64,000 nucleotides of DNA. Source: Calonectria ilicicola (taxonomy: Eukaryota; Ascomycota; Sordariomycetes; Hypocreales; Nectriaceae). The position numbers were made by a program, and so were the translations under genes. Shown piece by piece: positions 1-9,262 of this stretch (position 1 is its first letter; every line of letters begins with the position of its first letter). The notes beneath the pieces are model-generated. The model searched no databases, was not told the origin of the DNA, and was given only the letters and a program-made list of their open reading frames with translations. Where the stretch lies: NCBI GenBank assembly GCA_020809705.1, contig CP085829.1, positions 6,572,001 through 6,636,000 on the forward strand, in the 5' to 3' direction.

Positions 1-726
1 TGTGGCTGAACTATAGTAAAGGGATCCTTGAGGCCAGTCGGCTCTGATGAGAAATTAAACAAATCAGCGAAAGGTGAATTGTCGGAGCTCGTTAGCTGGG
101 TTGGACAAATGAAGTCAGGGTGATGTTGCCAGGCGCCGATCCCACTAGCATCGCCTCCAAAGCCCATTTTACTCAACTCAAAGTCAGGTACATTATTGTC
201 ATATTCGGCGAGGCTATTCCAAGTAGCGGTTTTAGAACAGATTGTCAGATCAGAACTGGTGGGGCAGTTGCTTAGTTCGTGATGTGCAGACTGACTACCG
301 CCGAAAGAGAGACTGGGACATGCTATTTCGTGATAGATTAATCATAGGTTCTGTAACAGAATGCTTCCTTAAACACTTACTCGAAAAGTCTTGGCTATCC
401 AAAAAGACTTTCGTAAGCAAATCAGTATTCCCTGGTTCGCAATCTTCCAAATTGTGTCAACACCGCCTCCATCGTAGCAGACTGGGATCCTCACCCTGAT
501 TCATAGCTCCATTCACGGCCATGGGTTGTTCAAATATCTCTCGCATAGCTGCTTGATTGAACCCACACTGAGTTCCGTCTCGGGACTCAGAAATAGAATC
601 GCAGCCTACAAACGGCACGGTCATTCTCCTAAGAAAGGCCGCATTGCTTGGCGCCCGTGTCCCCCGCCTTTTCGCAGCCTGATACTTGGAAGTCAAATCC
701 CCTTGCCCTTGATTTCTCCCAAACAT
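1..726 (-). CDS. Partial unrecognised multi-exon protein (runs off the left edge)
   Basis: This is a gene model built from splice sites; no family is recognised. An ATG at 726 in a good context (AAACA before it) opens exon 1 (726-495), which ends in phase 1 before a GTGAGG donor. A 51-nt intron (494-444), exon 2 (443-381), a 58-nt intron starting GTAAGT (380-323) and exon 3 (322 to the window edge) keep one open frame for about 205 residues. The N-terminus is basic (KYQAAKRRGTRAPSN around residues 14-28), and the later part is rich in Ser, Asp and Gly with scattered Cys, as in linker regions of regulatory proteins. Exon 3 stays open to base 1, so the 3' part lies outside the window. Without homology it could still be a chance assembly of frames. 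Confidence 0.45.
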
Positions 727-2224
727 TGTTTTCGAGTGACTGGGTAAAATCAAAATAGTTTAGATAAATTCGCGCGAACGCACTGTGGGGCTTAGACTAT
801 TCAGACAGTATTGGAGGGAAGTAAGAATATGGACACCATTCGAAATTGAGGGGAAGACTGGACCCTGAGAAACCACAAATGTGAGAAAGACGAATGTACA
901 TGATACCTAGCAATCCAAGGGGGGGTGTACATTCTTGTACTGCTTTCGTCGCAAGGTTGAACCAAGACATGCCAACACACGTGTCATGGGCAGCTGGGAT
1001 AAGATTTGTCGAAACCGACCGGTTAGGCGACATCAGGGCAGACACGGGTAGGTTGATCGCCGGCTACTGAGACAATTACTGAGATGTACAACAAGCGGGG
1101 TATGACGTGGCGGAGGCAGTGTAGTGGAAGTTGTTCACTTTTGTGCGCGATTGCGTATCAAAGTGCAATTGGGTACCAATGCGCACTTTGTGATTATGCC
1201 TATCCCATCACACGGCGCCTCATGCTGTACAAAGACTCCACCATGCGCAAATCACATTTCTTAAAAAGGGGATTAGCAGATTTGGATGGTTGAAATCCCC
1301 TTTGATGTGACAAAACGATGACGATACTGCCGATGCAGCTCATTGGTGGTCTTTTCGATTCCCCGCAAATTGCTGGTAGGGCATACTCACGACGACACAG
1401 CCTTACTATGCATAAGTTCTGCATTTGATTGGCATGAAATGGACGAACGAATAGTAGGAATAAACTATCCAAACCCGGTTTAATAATCCCTCAGTGCCGA
1501 TTAGCCCACCTAGATATCCCATGTGAGTAATCGGAGAAGAGCATCTACCTTTTGTGCGTTGTGTATAAATAATGAGCATGCTACTTGGGTCCCTGCATGC
1601 CCATGTTATTGGTTCTCATGAACAAGCTACAGAAACCAAATTAGTATTCAATCAGTTAAAATATCTGGCTTATTTTGGAGTGAGTATTCTATTCATTTTA
1701 ATTGAAATCTGCCCTTAATCAACCCACGCGTCTCACATTTTTGCCCATGCGGATGTCATCACGCTACTGTCTCAATTTTCCTTTTCGCGCGAGCTCGGAT
1801 TTTTTTCTGGGCACTAACACCCTAGTCCGCCCTGTGTTGGTGGTGGCTGGTGAAGGTCTCTGTGGTCGCCTTTCAACCGAAAATGAAATTACAATGCAGA
1901 AATATTCACAAAAACAATACGCCCCGCAAATTTGGTGTTTTCATAGTAATTAGACTGGGTCCTGCACTGCCAGTGTTATAAGCCTTTTTCTAGTTTGCAT
2001 TGCCGTCCATGGTCAAGGCGGTTGCGATAGGTCCACCGATGTGCACGCAAAATTGTGTGAGAGGCAGAAATAAAAAAAAAAGCATGTTCTATATATTGAT
2101 GAGACCATGGTCTTTATCAATACTCCTTCTATACCATTCCAAACGCCTTTGAGTTCATAAATATCCTCATCATCTCTCTTCTATCAACTTGTTAGCAAAG
2201 AATCAGCACTATATCACGCCCGTA
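727..2224. other. Intergenic region between divergent genes
   Basis: No gene is supported here. Short open frames lack codon bias, signal peptides or recognisable motifs. It would hold the promoters of the left-edge gene (minus strand) and of the zinc-finger-like gene (plus strand). An imperfect dyad of about 14 bp per arm, CAAAGTGC...GCGCACTTTG, is centred on GGTACC at about 1159-1190. Confidence 0.6.
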
Positions 2225-3415
2225 ATGGAAATTGACGGCAGCCATGTGCCCCACTACAACCAGCCCACTAAAATCTGGGTGAGGCCTCTATTTGGGTCTT
2301 CTTGCAGGTAACTATGGCTGACTTGTACCAATTATTAGGAGCGGTATGAGCCAGACGAGAACCATGTTGCCTGGCAGCGCAGCGATGGCGGACGCTGGAT
2401 CTCGGCGCCTAGGCATTTACGCTCGGCCGCGACCTACGCAAATGGTGGAACTCAGGTGGACAAACTCACACAGGAGCTAAGCGCCGTCCAGCTTCAGGCA
2501 AGCCGAACCCCACAGCGGAGACTCACCGCTCGCCCACGCATAACTCGAGTCCCATACTATCCTGGATATGGAATCCAGCAGAGTCCAGGTGATTATTGTA
2601 TCACCCCAGAAACAGGCCAAACATCAATTTCGCACCAACCGTCAGCCCACAGCAAACGCGGTGGCCCAGGTGAACCACCCGACAACCCAAGCAACCATGG
2701 ACACAGAGACCGTCCAGATGGGGTTCAGAGGAAAAGACGGCGCGTAAATGGCAATGAATTAGATTGGGCCTGTCCGTTTTTCAAGTTGCACATCGGGTCG
2801 TACATGGACTGCTCGACTCGCTCCTTCAAACGCATTGCCGATATCAAACAGCACATAAGTAGAAAGCATCTAGTGACTCATTACTGTCCTTGCTGCCTAG
2901 AGGTATTCACTGAGGCGGTGGAATGTGACAGCCATATTCAGCAAAGAAACTGCACTAGACGACATGACTTTTTCTCAGGTGCCACAGAAGCCCAATTGGA
3001 AGCCATGTCGCGTGATCACAGAAGGGGTGCCTCAGACATAGAAAAGTGGTACTCGTTTTGGGATATTCTATTTCCTAATATAAAAAGGCCTGAAAACCCG
3101 CACTTTGACCCTTGCTGGCCTTTAGAGTGGTTATCCCAAATGCAGACGAGTTACTTCAATAGTGGACAAGGCTCGCAGCTAATGAGAGACGTATTCGATG
3201 AGAGTGTATCAATTCAAGAATCGATAAACTCGTCTTCACTTCCATTTATTCGAGATATGGAACCCGGAGGTGAAGATTGTATCAATCGTATCTCCGCCTT
3301 GCAAATCCACAGCCATGCTGTACATCTGTTTTGCACCCCGCCAGTTCGGCTTCCGCCCGAACCGCCAGCACATAACCAAACCGATTCGGCCGGGGTCTCT
3401 CACCACTTTGGTTAG
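2225..3415 (+). CDS. Zinc-finger-like protein (fungal C2H2/C2HC type), member of a convergent pair
   Basis: Exon 1 (2225-2278, ATG) ends in codon TGG at a GTGAGG donor; a 60-nt intron (2279-2338) leads to exon 2 (2339-3415), giving 376 residues in one frame. The N-terminal third is polar and low in complexity, with a basic stretch (RKRRRVNG). The middle holds two probable zinc modules: DWACPFF...DC...DIKQHISRKH, with an unusually long gap between the first two Cys, and YCPCC...CDSHIQQRNC, a C2HC pattern. A conserved block WYSFWDILFP follows. Such Cys/His blocks are known from uncharacterised fungal nuclear proteins, so DNA or RNA binding is an inference. The same module order occurs in the minus-strand gene at 3927-4763. 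The last 90 residues are polar and unique to this copy. Confidence 0.75.
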
Positions 3416-3926
3416 GCCTTTATAGGTATCTAGTTTTCATGAGCGGGCCAAGGATTGCCTTTGGGTTACTTTATTGCCACCATCAACCTTGTCGGAGTGT
3501 GAATCGGTTCACGACATGTTTGAGATGTATAGCCACGTGGCATCGTAAGAAAAGAAGTTTAACAGGCTCGACCTATCATAGCAAATCAGAATGGATTTTG
3601 TCTTATTTCTTTCGTCCACTGGGATCACCAAAGTTTACATAACATAGACTACATTGATCTTCCTCTATAGTGAATTGAAATGCTCGCTGATTTCACCTGG
3701 TTATCCTCGGTGATACGCAAACAAACCCCACAACTTAATGCAATCATCACATTACTCCAGCCAAGCATTTGAACAATTTAATCTCAAATAAGACCGAAAA
3801 TGAATGTAGCTATTTCCTCCAAGCTCATTTTCTTCGTTTCAATGGCTGACAGTCGAAGCTTATTCAACGACTTCCCGATCATGTTCGTCCCGTATTGCGA
3901 CCGGTAAACTCTAGCTGAGCAAACAG
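3416..3926. other. Spacer between convergent genes
   Basis: About 510 bp between the stops of the two convergent zinc-finger-like genes. It should contain both 3' UTRs. No conserved open frame or repeat is seen. Confidence 0.6.
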
Positions 3927-4763
3927 CTATTCCCACGCATTGACTAGGTAGGGTTGTTTAGGCTGCTTTCGAGTAGGGAACAATATGTCCCATATAGTAT
4001 ACCATTGCACTTCCTTCGTGTGCAAGGGGTTAAAGCCTGAAGATATCTGGCAAATTTGGCCGTAGGATGCACCATCGATATCGGGCAATTTACCAAAGCT
4101 GCAGGTTCGCGATACGATGTGTTTGTCTCTTTCAATAGCTCCATCGAATATATCGCCACAAATTGGACAATAGTAAGGGCGGCGATGAGCCTCGGAAATA
4201 TGAGTGGTAACTTCTGCAATGTTGATAAAATATGTCGAGGTAAGACAAGAGAAGTACTTTTTGGGATCAGATAAATAATATGGGCACGCGAAAAGTCTTT
4301 TCGCAGTATGGCTCTCAAGGTCAGGTTCTTCTTCCCCTTCTGAATCTCCGACACAGCCCTGTAGCAAAATGTTCCCATTGATTTTGGGTCTCAATTGTTC
4401 TGTAATCGTACAAGGCTCTGGAAGCGGTTCAGAAACTTGATGTGGCCCAATTTGTTCTAGTTTCCAAATGGAGTCGGGGTAATTGTTCTGGTAATCTGAA
4501 CTGTCACCTTCTTCATACATTAATGCGGATACATCGGCGCCATCGCTGTCTTGGCTGCAAATTAATTCAATACCCGTCATTTCGAAAGACCTTTTTAAGT
4601 TCATCGAGTCACTGGGGTTCTCCTTTTGGTCCCCCAATCTTTCAGAGAAAAGCTCAATGTGTAGATGCAGGCCGAAATTCGAAGCATCTATAATCTCATC
4701 TTGCTCTCTCACCCGATTTAAGACATATCTGGTCGAGTTTACTATCATCTCTCTCTTCCGCAT
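3927..4763 (-). CDS. Zinc-finger-like protein, shorter paralogue of the 2225-3415 gene
   Basis: From the first in-frame ATG (4763) the product has 278 residues; the frame stays open further upstream to about 4817. Just upstream on this strand is a strong pyrimidine tract ending in GCTGAG, so a further 5' exon may exist that I could not place in phase. The C-terminal half carries FACPYYL...SC...VTTHISEAH and YYCPICGDIF...DKHIVSRTC, matching the paralogue in order and spacing, followed by WYTIWDILFPTRKQP. It stops about 20 residues after that block, so it lacks roughly 90 C-terminal residues present in the other copy. The N-terminal half is acidic and polar and not alike. A regulatory, nucleic-acid-binding role is inferred only from the Cys/His modules. 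Confidence 0.65.
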   Translation of the reverse strand: MRKREMIVNSTRYVLNRVREQDEIIDASNFGLHLHIELFSERLGDQKENPSDSMNLKRSFEMTGIELICSQDSDGADVSALMYEEGDSSDYQNNYPDSIWKLEQIGPHQVSEPLPEPCTITEQLRPKINGNILLQGCVGDSEGEEEPDLESHTAKRLFACPYYLSDPKKYFSCLTSTYFINIAEVTTHISEAHRRPYYCPICGDIFDGAIERDKHIVSRTCSFGKLPDIDGASYGQICQISSGFNPLHTKEVQWYTIWDILFPTRKQPKQPYLVNAWE

Positions 4764-4817
4764 TGTCGTATTGATCAACCACACGGTGAGAAACAGCTGG
4801 CCGTTGTAGTCAACCAA

Positions 4818-7287
4818 GGCATGAACCTCAGCGGTGAAAAGAAATGAAAAGAAAAAAAGAATGACTGTGGTGCTCTAGAGACTTGAGTCTTCAATATTCA
4901 GCATACATTTAGCCATTTTATATGAAAGCATTTATGTGATCTGTACAACTCCGAGGCTGAAAAATACACTCATTGTGATGGTGGTCAGCTGCACGAGTGC
5001 GCACCAATAATACTCATGGTTGAAACGCCAAAGCCTTATCATTAGCACATTTATCGGTTCGCGCCAAGGCAGACCTTAAGACGCCCCCAATTCAACACTT
5101 TCCTGTGTTATCATTTTCCGCCTTCCCATTTTGAAATAAGGCATGAGGGGCGAAAAGAAACCGGATTTACGGCAAATCGAAATTTTATTCGCTTACCAGC
5201 AAAGTGTAGTAGAATGGTTGAACTGGGATGATGGTGGTTTCTTCGAGGTGGGCGCATAATCCTCGCAAGTGAACAATAATTCGCCGAGGTGCTATCATCA
5301 TTTAGTGCCTAGGGTCAGCGAGTGACCTCACATGTCCCATGATCAATCGACCTGTAGCGCAAGATGTATGCCGCATCTATGCGCAGCGTGAGGAAAGCTG
5401 TGGCGAATTACCGAAGCAATCTCCGCAGAGCCTCATTAACAAGCCACCAATGTGTGAGAACCGAAATATAATTTAGCCAAGCATGAAGAAAGGTGACATT
5501 GATAGATGGGAAGTCATTTAATAGTCTGCCCCCATCTGCGATCCATTCACAATAATATCGTCTGATAGATATTGTGAATTAAAAGGGGATGGCCGCCTTG
5601 CAAAATTCTTGAGATTGTTGCTACTGGTTGGAAATGACCATCCAATGCTCCGCATCTCTGTCGGCATTGCTAAATTAAATTTTGGCCTCTTGGCGGCCCC
5701 GGTTATCCTCGTGCAATATATACCAGTTTAGAACGTTTCATAATATGTAGAATAATTATGCAAACCTCTGGGAACATCTAATGACCAAGTGGCGACTAGG
5801 AAACCATGGTCATGGGGCGAGCAACGTCGATTAACCAGCCCGCGTTTTTAGGATGGAGGAGAATATTGGAGCTACCTTTCCATGGCCCTGGCAATTTCAT
5901 TTACATTAAAATGCGGTGTATAACGTGACAGAATCCGTTTACTGCATGGTAAACATGCACGGTACAGATGGTGATGCTCCTGTTGCCAATGCCCCCACTA
6001 TGCGGCAGCCACGATAGCGTATGCGATGGAAATGCAAGGGAGATGACTTTAGTCAAAATCCTACACAAATATAGCCTCATTTAGTTTTAGTAAATGACTA
6101 GTACTTTAGGATGAATAAATGCAGTCCCTTTTTTCTTCACTTATCCAGAGGGGCCACGTTGTCAATTAGCTTTCCCATGGCGCAAAACACCCACCCCTTT
6201 AGTTCTTGATGGTAACCGAGCTACACTAAACCTCTACACACCAACCTTTGTCTACCAGAGCAGCAATACATTGAAGTAAATGAAAATACGATGACTAGTC
6301 AAAATTAAAGATAGATATGACGACTAAAGTCGGCTTTAATTAGCCTCCACTCCTTTTGGGCCACAGCACAACGATGTGTGTGCTGGCTCACGTATCCGAG
6401 TGCGTTGTTGCGAGGCCCTGTGCCTCAACAGTTAGGCTTTATGGTTGGGAAAATAGAACTAAGAGTACCAGCTGTCGCATTCCAAGTCACACCACTAAAT
6501 CCCGCACTGTATTCAACTCGGGCACGAACAATTCTTCCGCAAGAGCGGCCTAACTTCTACCCGTGTGTAGGGTAAGTTTTGGCAATTACGCCTTGGTCAG
6601 CCACCACTAGAGACATCCTAGCACTAGCATAATTTGACAACCACTTTATGCATCGCATAACAAATTTGTTCATTCACACACTAAAATTGTGCCTCGTAGC
6701 GAATGATGTGAGACCAGCCAGCCACAGCAAGCCACTTGTCAGAAATGGATCAGTTGTGAATGGGAATTAGCCACACATCCAAATTTGGAATTATGCATCG
6801 GACCACGGCAAGGCCCAACCTCTCTGTTTTGAGACCATCGTCGCACTTGTCTCAGTTGGTAAGACGGACTACTTGTGGCGGTGTGGTTGGGGCTTGAGTT
6901 GAGTGTTTTGCGGGCGAGAAGCAGCCAATGAAGCACTAAATTCTCTGCCCCTGGACGGCACTTTTTTGTTGGCAAAGTTGCGAGGGCGTTTTTCCACGGA
7001 CCAGTGCTCGGCCAGGTGTCACTTCAGCTCCAAATAGTTCGCTCCTGGTCTCAAACTCAGCGAGTCAAATTGCCCGTGGCCTTACCGTAGTCCAGGGCTA
7101 GTGTGTGACGAAGGCGTTGTTTTTTTTAGACAAAGACTCAACTCCGGCAGATGATTTCTGTTCTGGCCAAAGGTGGCTGCTGTTCGGCTCCAACCGATTA
7201 CACCTCTGTGGGTTTAGCGTCCAGCCACGACAACCCTCCGTCAGCCGTGCCGTCGAGAATACGAGAACGGGCAATGACCTTTCTGAA
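4818..7287. other. Long intergenic region, no supported gene
   Basis: About 2.5 kb of mixed-composition sequence. Short frames near 6356-6575 and 6739-6975 show no start context, domain or splice structure that holds together. The downstream end is the promoter of the PhiA-like gene. Confidence 0.6.
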
Positions 7288-7294
7288 TATAAAA
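7288..7294 (+). promoter_or_regulatory. TATA box of the PhiA-like gene
   Basis: TATAAAA lies 104 bp upstream of the ATG at 7392, followed by a CT- and CA-rich leader (CATCCTCATCCTCCACTTC), as is common in strongly expressed fungal genes. Confidence 0.55.
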
Positions 7295-7391
7295 TACATC
7301 TTCATTCGCACTTGTGATGACATAAAATACCATCCTCATCCTCCACTTCATCCCAGATACCAAGCCACAAACCCTTCTAAAATACTTCATC

Positions 7392-7949
7392 ATGCAAATC
7401 AAGGCTCTCCTTCTCGCTCCCCTTGTCGCCACAGGTGCTGTGGCGGCAGCCACCAAGTCGACTCCCTTTGAGGTCGTCGCCTATGGCCAGGGTTCTGGTG
7501 TGCACCTCAAAGCCCTCCAAGCCGGTCGGGGAGGCTTTTACTTCAACCTCCCCACTGAGAAGGCTACCTGCAAGTCTACTTCGGACAACACTGCCACGCT
7601 CCAACTTGTTGGCGACGAGTTGTACCTCTACAACTCTGATCGCCTCACCCAGCGGGCCTACAACGACCTTTCTGGAATGGGCCAAGGCGTTCTCCGATAC
7701 GCCGATGCGGACGGTGAACTGACCGGCCATCTGCAGACTCATGGCTGGAAGATTGACAGCAACAACAACTTGGTTTTTGGTACAAACAACCCCATTGGTG
7801 CCGTGGCTTGTCCCGGAGCCGTCAGTGGCGGTTACAGCGTTTGGCTGAACGGTGGATTCCAGACTCCTGGAGGGAACAAGAACTGCAAGCCTGTCAGCCT
7901 TCGTGTCATCAAGAGCACCAAGCCCAACAGCTGCAGCTACACCAAATAA
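7392..7949 (+). CDS. phiA-like: Secreted cell-wall protein of the PhiA family
   Basis: An intronless gene of 185 residues. Residues 1-19 form a signal peptide (hydrophobic core LLLAPLVATGAVAA). The mature part shows features I associate with the fungal PhiA family: a block GELYLY-like (GDELYLYNS), then LSGMGQGVLRY, then GWKIDSNNNLVFG and VACPG, ending in a Cys-containing tail with SCSYTK. The usual family length is about 185 residues, so it is complete. PhiA was described in Aspergillus as a cell-wall protein needed for normal phialide and conidium formation, and relatives are abundant secreted proteins and allergens. Four Cys in the mature part could form two disulfides. A TATA box about 100 bp upstream and strong codon bias suggest high expression. 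Confidence 0.8.
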   Translation: MQIKALLLAPLVATGAVAAATKSTPFEVVAYGQGSGVHLKALQAGRGGFYFNLPTEKATCKSTSDNTATLQLVGDELYLYNSDRLTQRAYNDLSGMGQGVLRYADADGELTGHLQTHGWKIDSNNNLVFGTNNPIGAVACPGAVSGGYSVWLNGGFQTPGGNKNCKPVSLRVIKSTKPNSCSYTK

Positions 7950-8971
7950 TGTGTTCTTTTTTGCGATGTGAAAATGAAATTACGGCGAAGGGATGGTAAA
8001 TAACATGGGCATGGACTGGATGAATAACGCGGGATGTGGTGATTTTCTTTCTTGAACAATTGGTTGCATAGCGAAAAGCGCGACCACAAAACTCATAATA
8101 TATAAATCTATTCATTTGCACGTGCCCTAGTATCTAATTTATATACCTATTGCTCTGGTGTCCTGTGAGCTTTCTTACCTTCGCGGGGAAGGGGAGCGTC
8201 TACGCCTGATGGTCTTGGTTACTCAGTGGACCGGGCGACACCATGAGTTGCGGCTACGTGCTGGGTATCCCCTGAACCAAGCCGCAGTGGACCGGTGCGC
8301 TATTAAAGCGCTAGCACTGTAGTGCTTAGTCAAGACTTCTATCGCCAAAGACTTTGCTTGTCACGTTAGTGGCTTTTGGATCCTTGGCTGACCCTGCCTC
8401 GCCTAGCCCACTCTTAGCCCTGCAGCTGTGTTTGTGGCTGCTGTGCGTGCACGGCAACACGGCATCAAGAGTTAACAATTCAACAAAGCCAACTCTGGAC
8501 CGAATGGCGGTTGAAAAATTACCTGTTTGGTTGCTTACAACTCATGTCTATAGATCCTGTTAGGTTGTGTTTAAAGGTGTGAAACTAGGCACGCTCTTCC
8601 CACAAGACTAGCCGTCCTTGATGAAAATCTCGTGTCAGTGGCCAAGTCGATATTGTGAGCTGCTTGACGCGAATATAATTCTACAAATGCCGCATCCTAA
8701 TAATCAAAAAGCGACAAGCACTTCAGTAGAGACGTAAAAGCATTACCTGCTTTTGTAAAAGAAAATATTTTACTGGAATTCCATATTCGTATATATTCAT
8801 CAATTGTAGTTTGCTATGCCCCAACAGATCATGGCTTCCACAGTCACAAGCTTGCTCAAATACATTGACTAGAGCCACATTAATGGATTGACAACGAAAT
8901 TAAGCTCAAAGCTATAAAATACGAAAGAGTAAGTCAGCATCACATATTGCCAGTTCTGCTCAAATTTCAAC
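7950..8971. other. Intergenic region with a short direct repeat
   Basis: No gene is supported. The 11-mer CAGTGGACCGG occurs twice (8224-8234 and 8285-8295), and a weak dyad AAGCGCTAGCACTGTAGTGCTT follows at about 8306. These could be the end of a small DNA element, but no second terminal copy was found. Confidence 0.4.
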
Positions 8972-9262
8972 ATGTTCGGGTTATGGGACAACGATGTTCC
9001 CTTCCATCCCAATCTTAGTGAGTTGCGCCGGAGCGGGTTAAAAGGCTGCCCACTCTGTGATGATTTTTACACTTGCGTAGAGGAAGACTGAAGCCCAAAA
9101 ATAGTGGAAGATCTCGTCAGTGGCCTAATACCTGAAAGATATGCCGAAATGGTTTGGTATACCAACCTTTGGCCACGCAGCGATAATGGACAAGGTTTAT
9201 CAGAATATGGGGCTTGGACAACAGGCGGGGGTATTTGGTATGGCCCAGCTGTGGAAAACTGA
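8972..9262 (+). pseudogene. HET-like (heterokaryon incompatibility) N-terminal fragment with in-frame stop
   Basis: From ATG at 8972, 39 codons read MFGLWDNDVPFHPNL...SGLKGCPLCDDFYTC, the pattern seen at the start of many fungal HET-domain proteins (hydrophobic-HP-L...S...GC-LC). A TGA at 9089-9091 interrupts the frame, after which the same frame runs on for 56 codons (IPERYAEMVWYTNLWPRS...) to a TGA at 9260. No intron of normal size removes the first stop: the only GT..AG pair is about 30 nt. The HET catalytic-like core that normally follows is missing. HET proteins trigger cell death when unlike fungal individuals fuse, and decayed copies are frequent. The assignment rests on a short pattern. 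Confidence 0.4.

Noticed and set aside
6840..6910. tRNA D-arm-like CTCAGTTGGTAAGA
   Set aside because: No anticodon stem or T-arm follows at the right distance; probably chance.
4818..7287. CRISPR array, rRNA or other RNA gene in the long gaps
   Set aside because: No regular repeat-spacer structure and no rRNA-like conserved segments were seen in this or the other long gaps.
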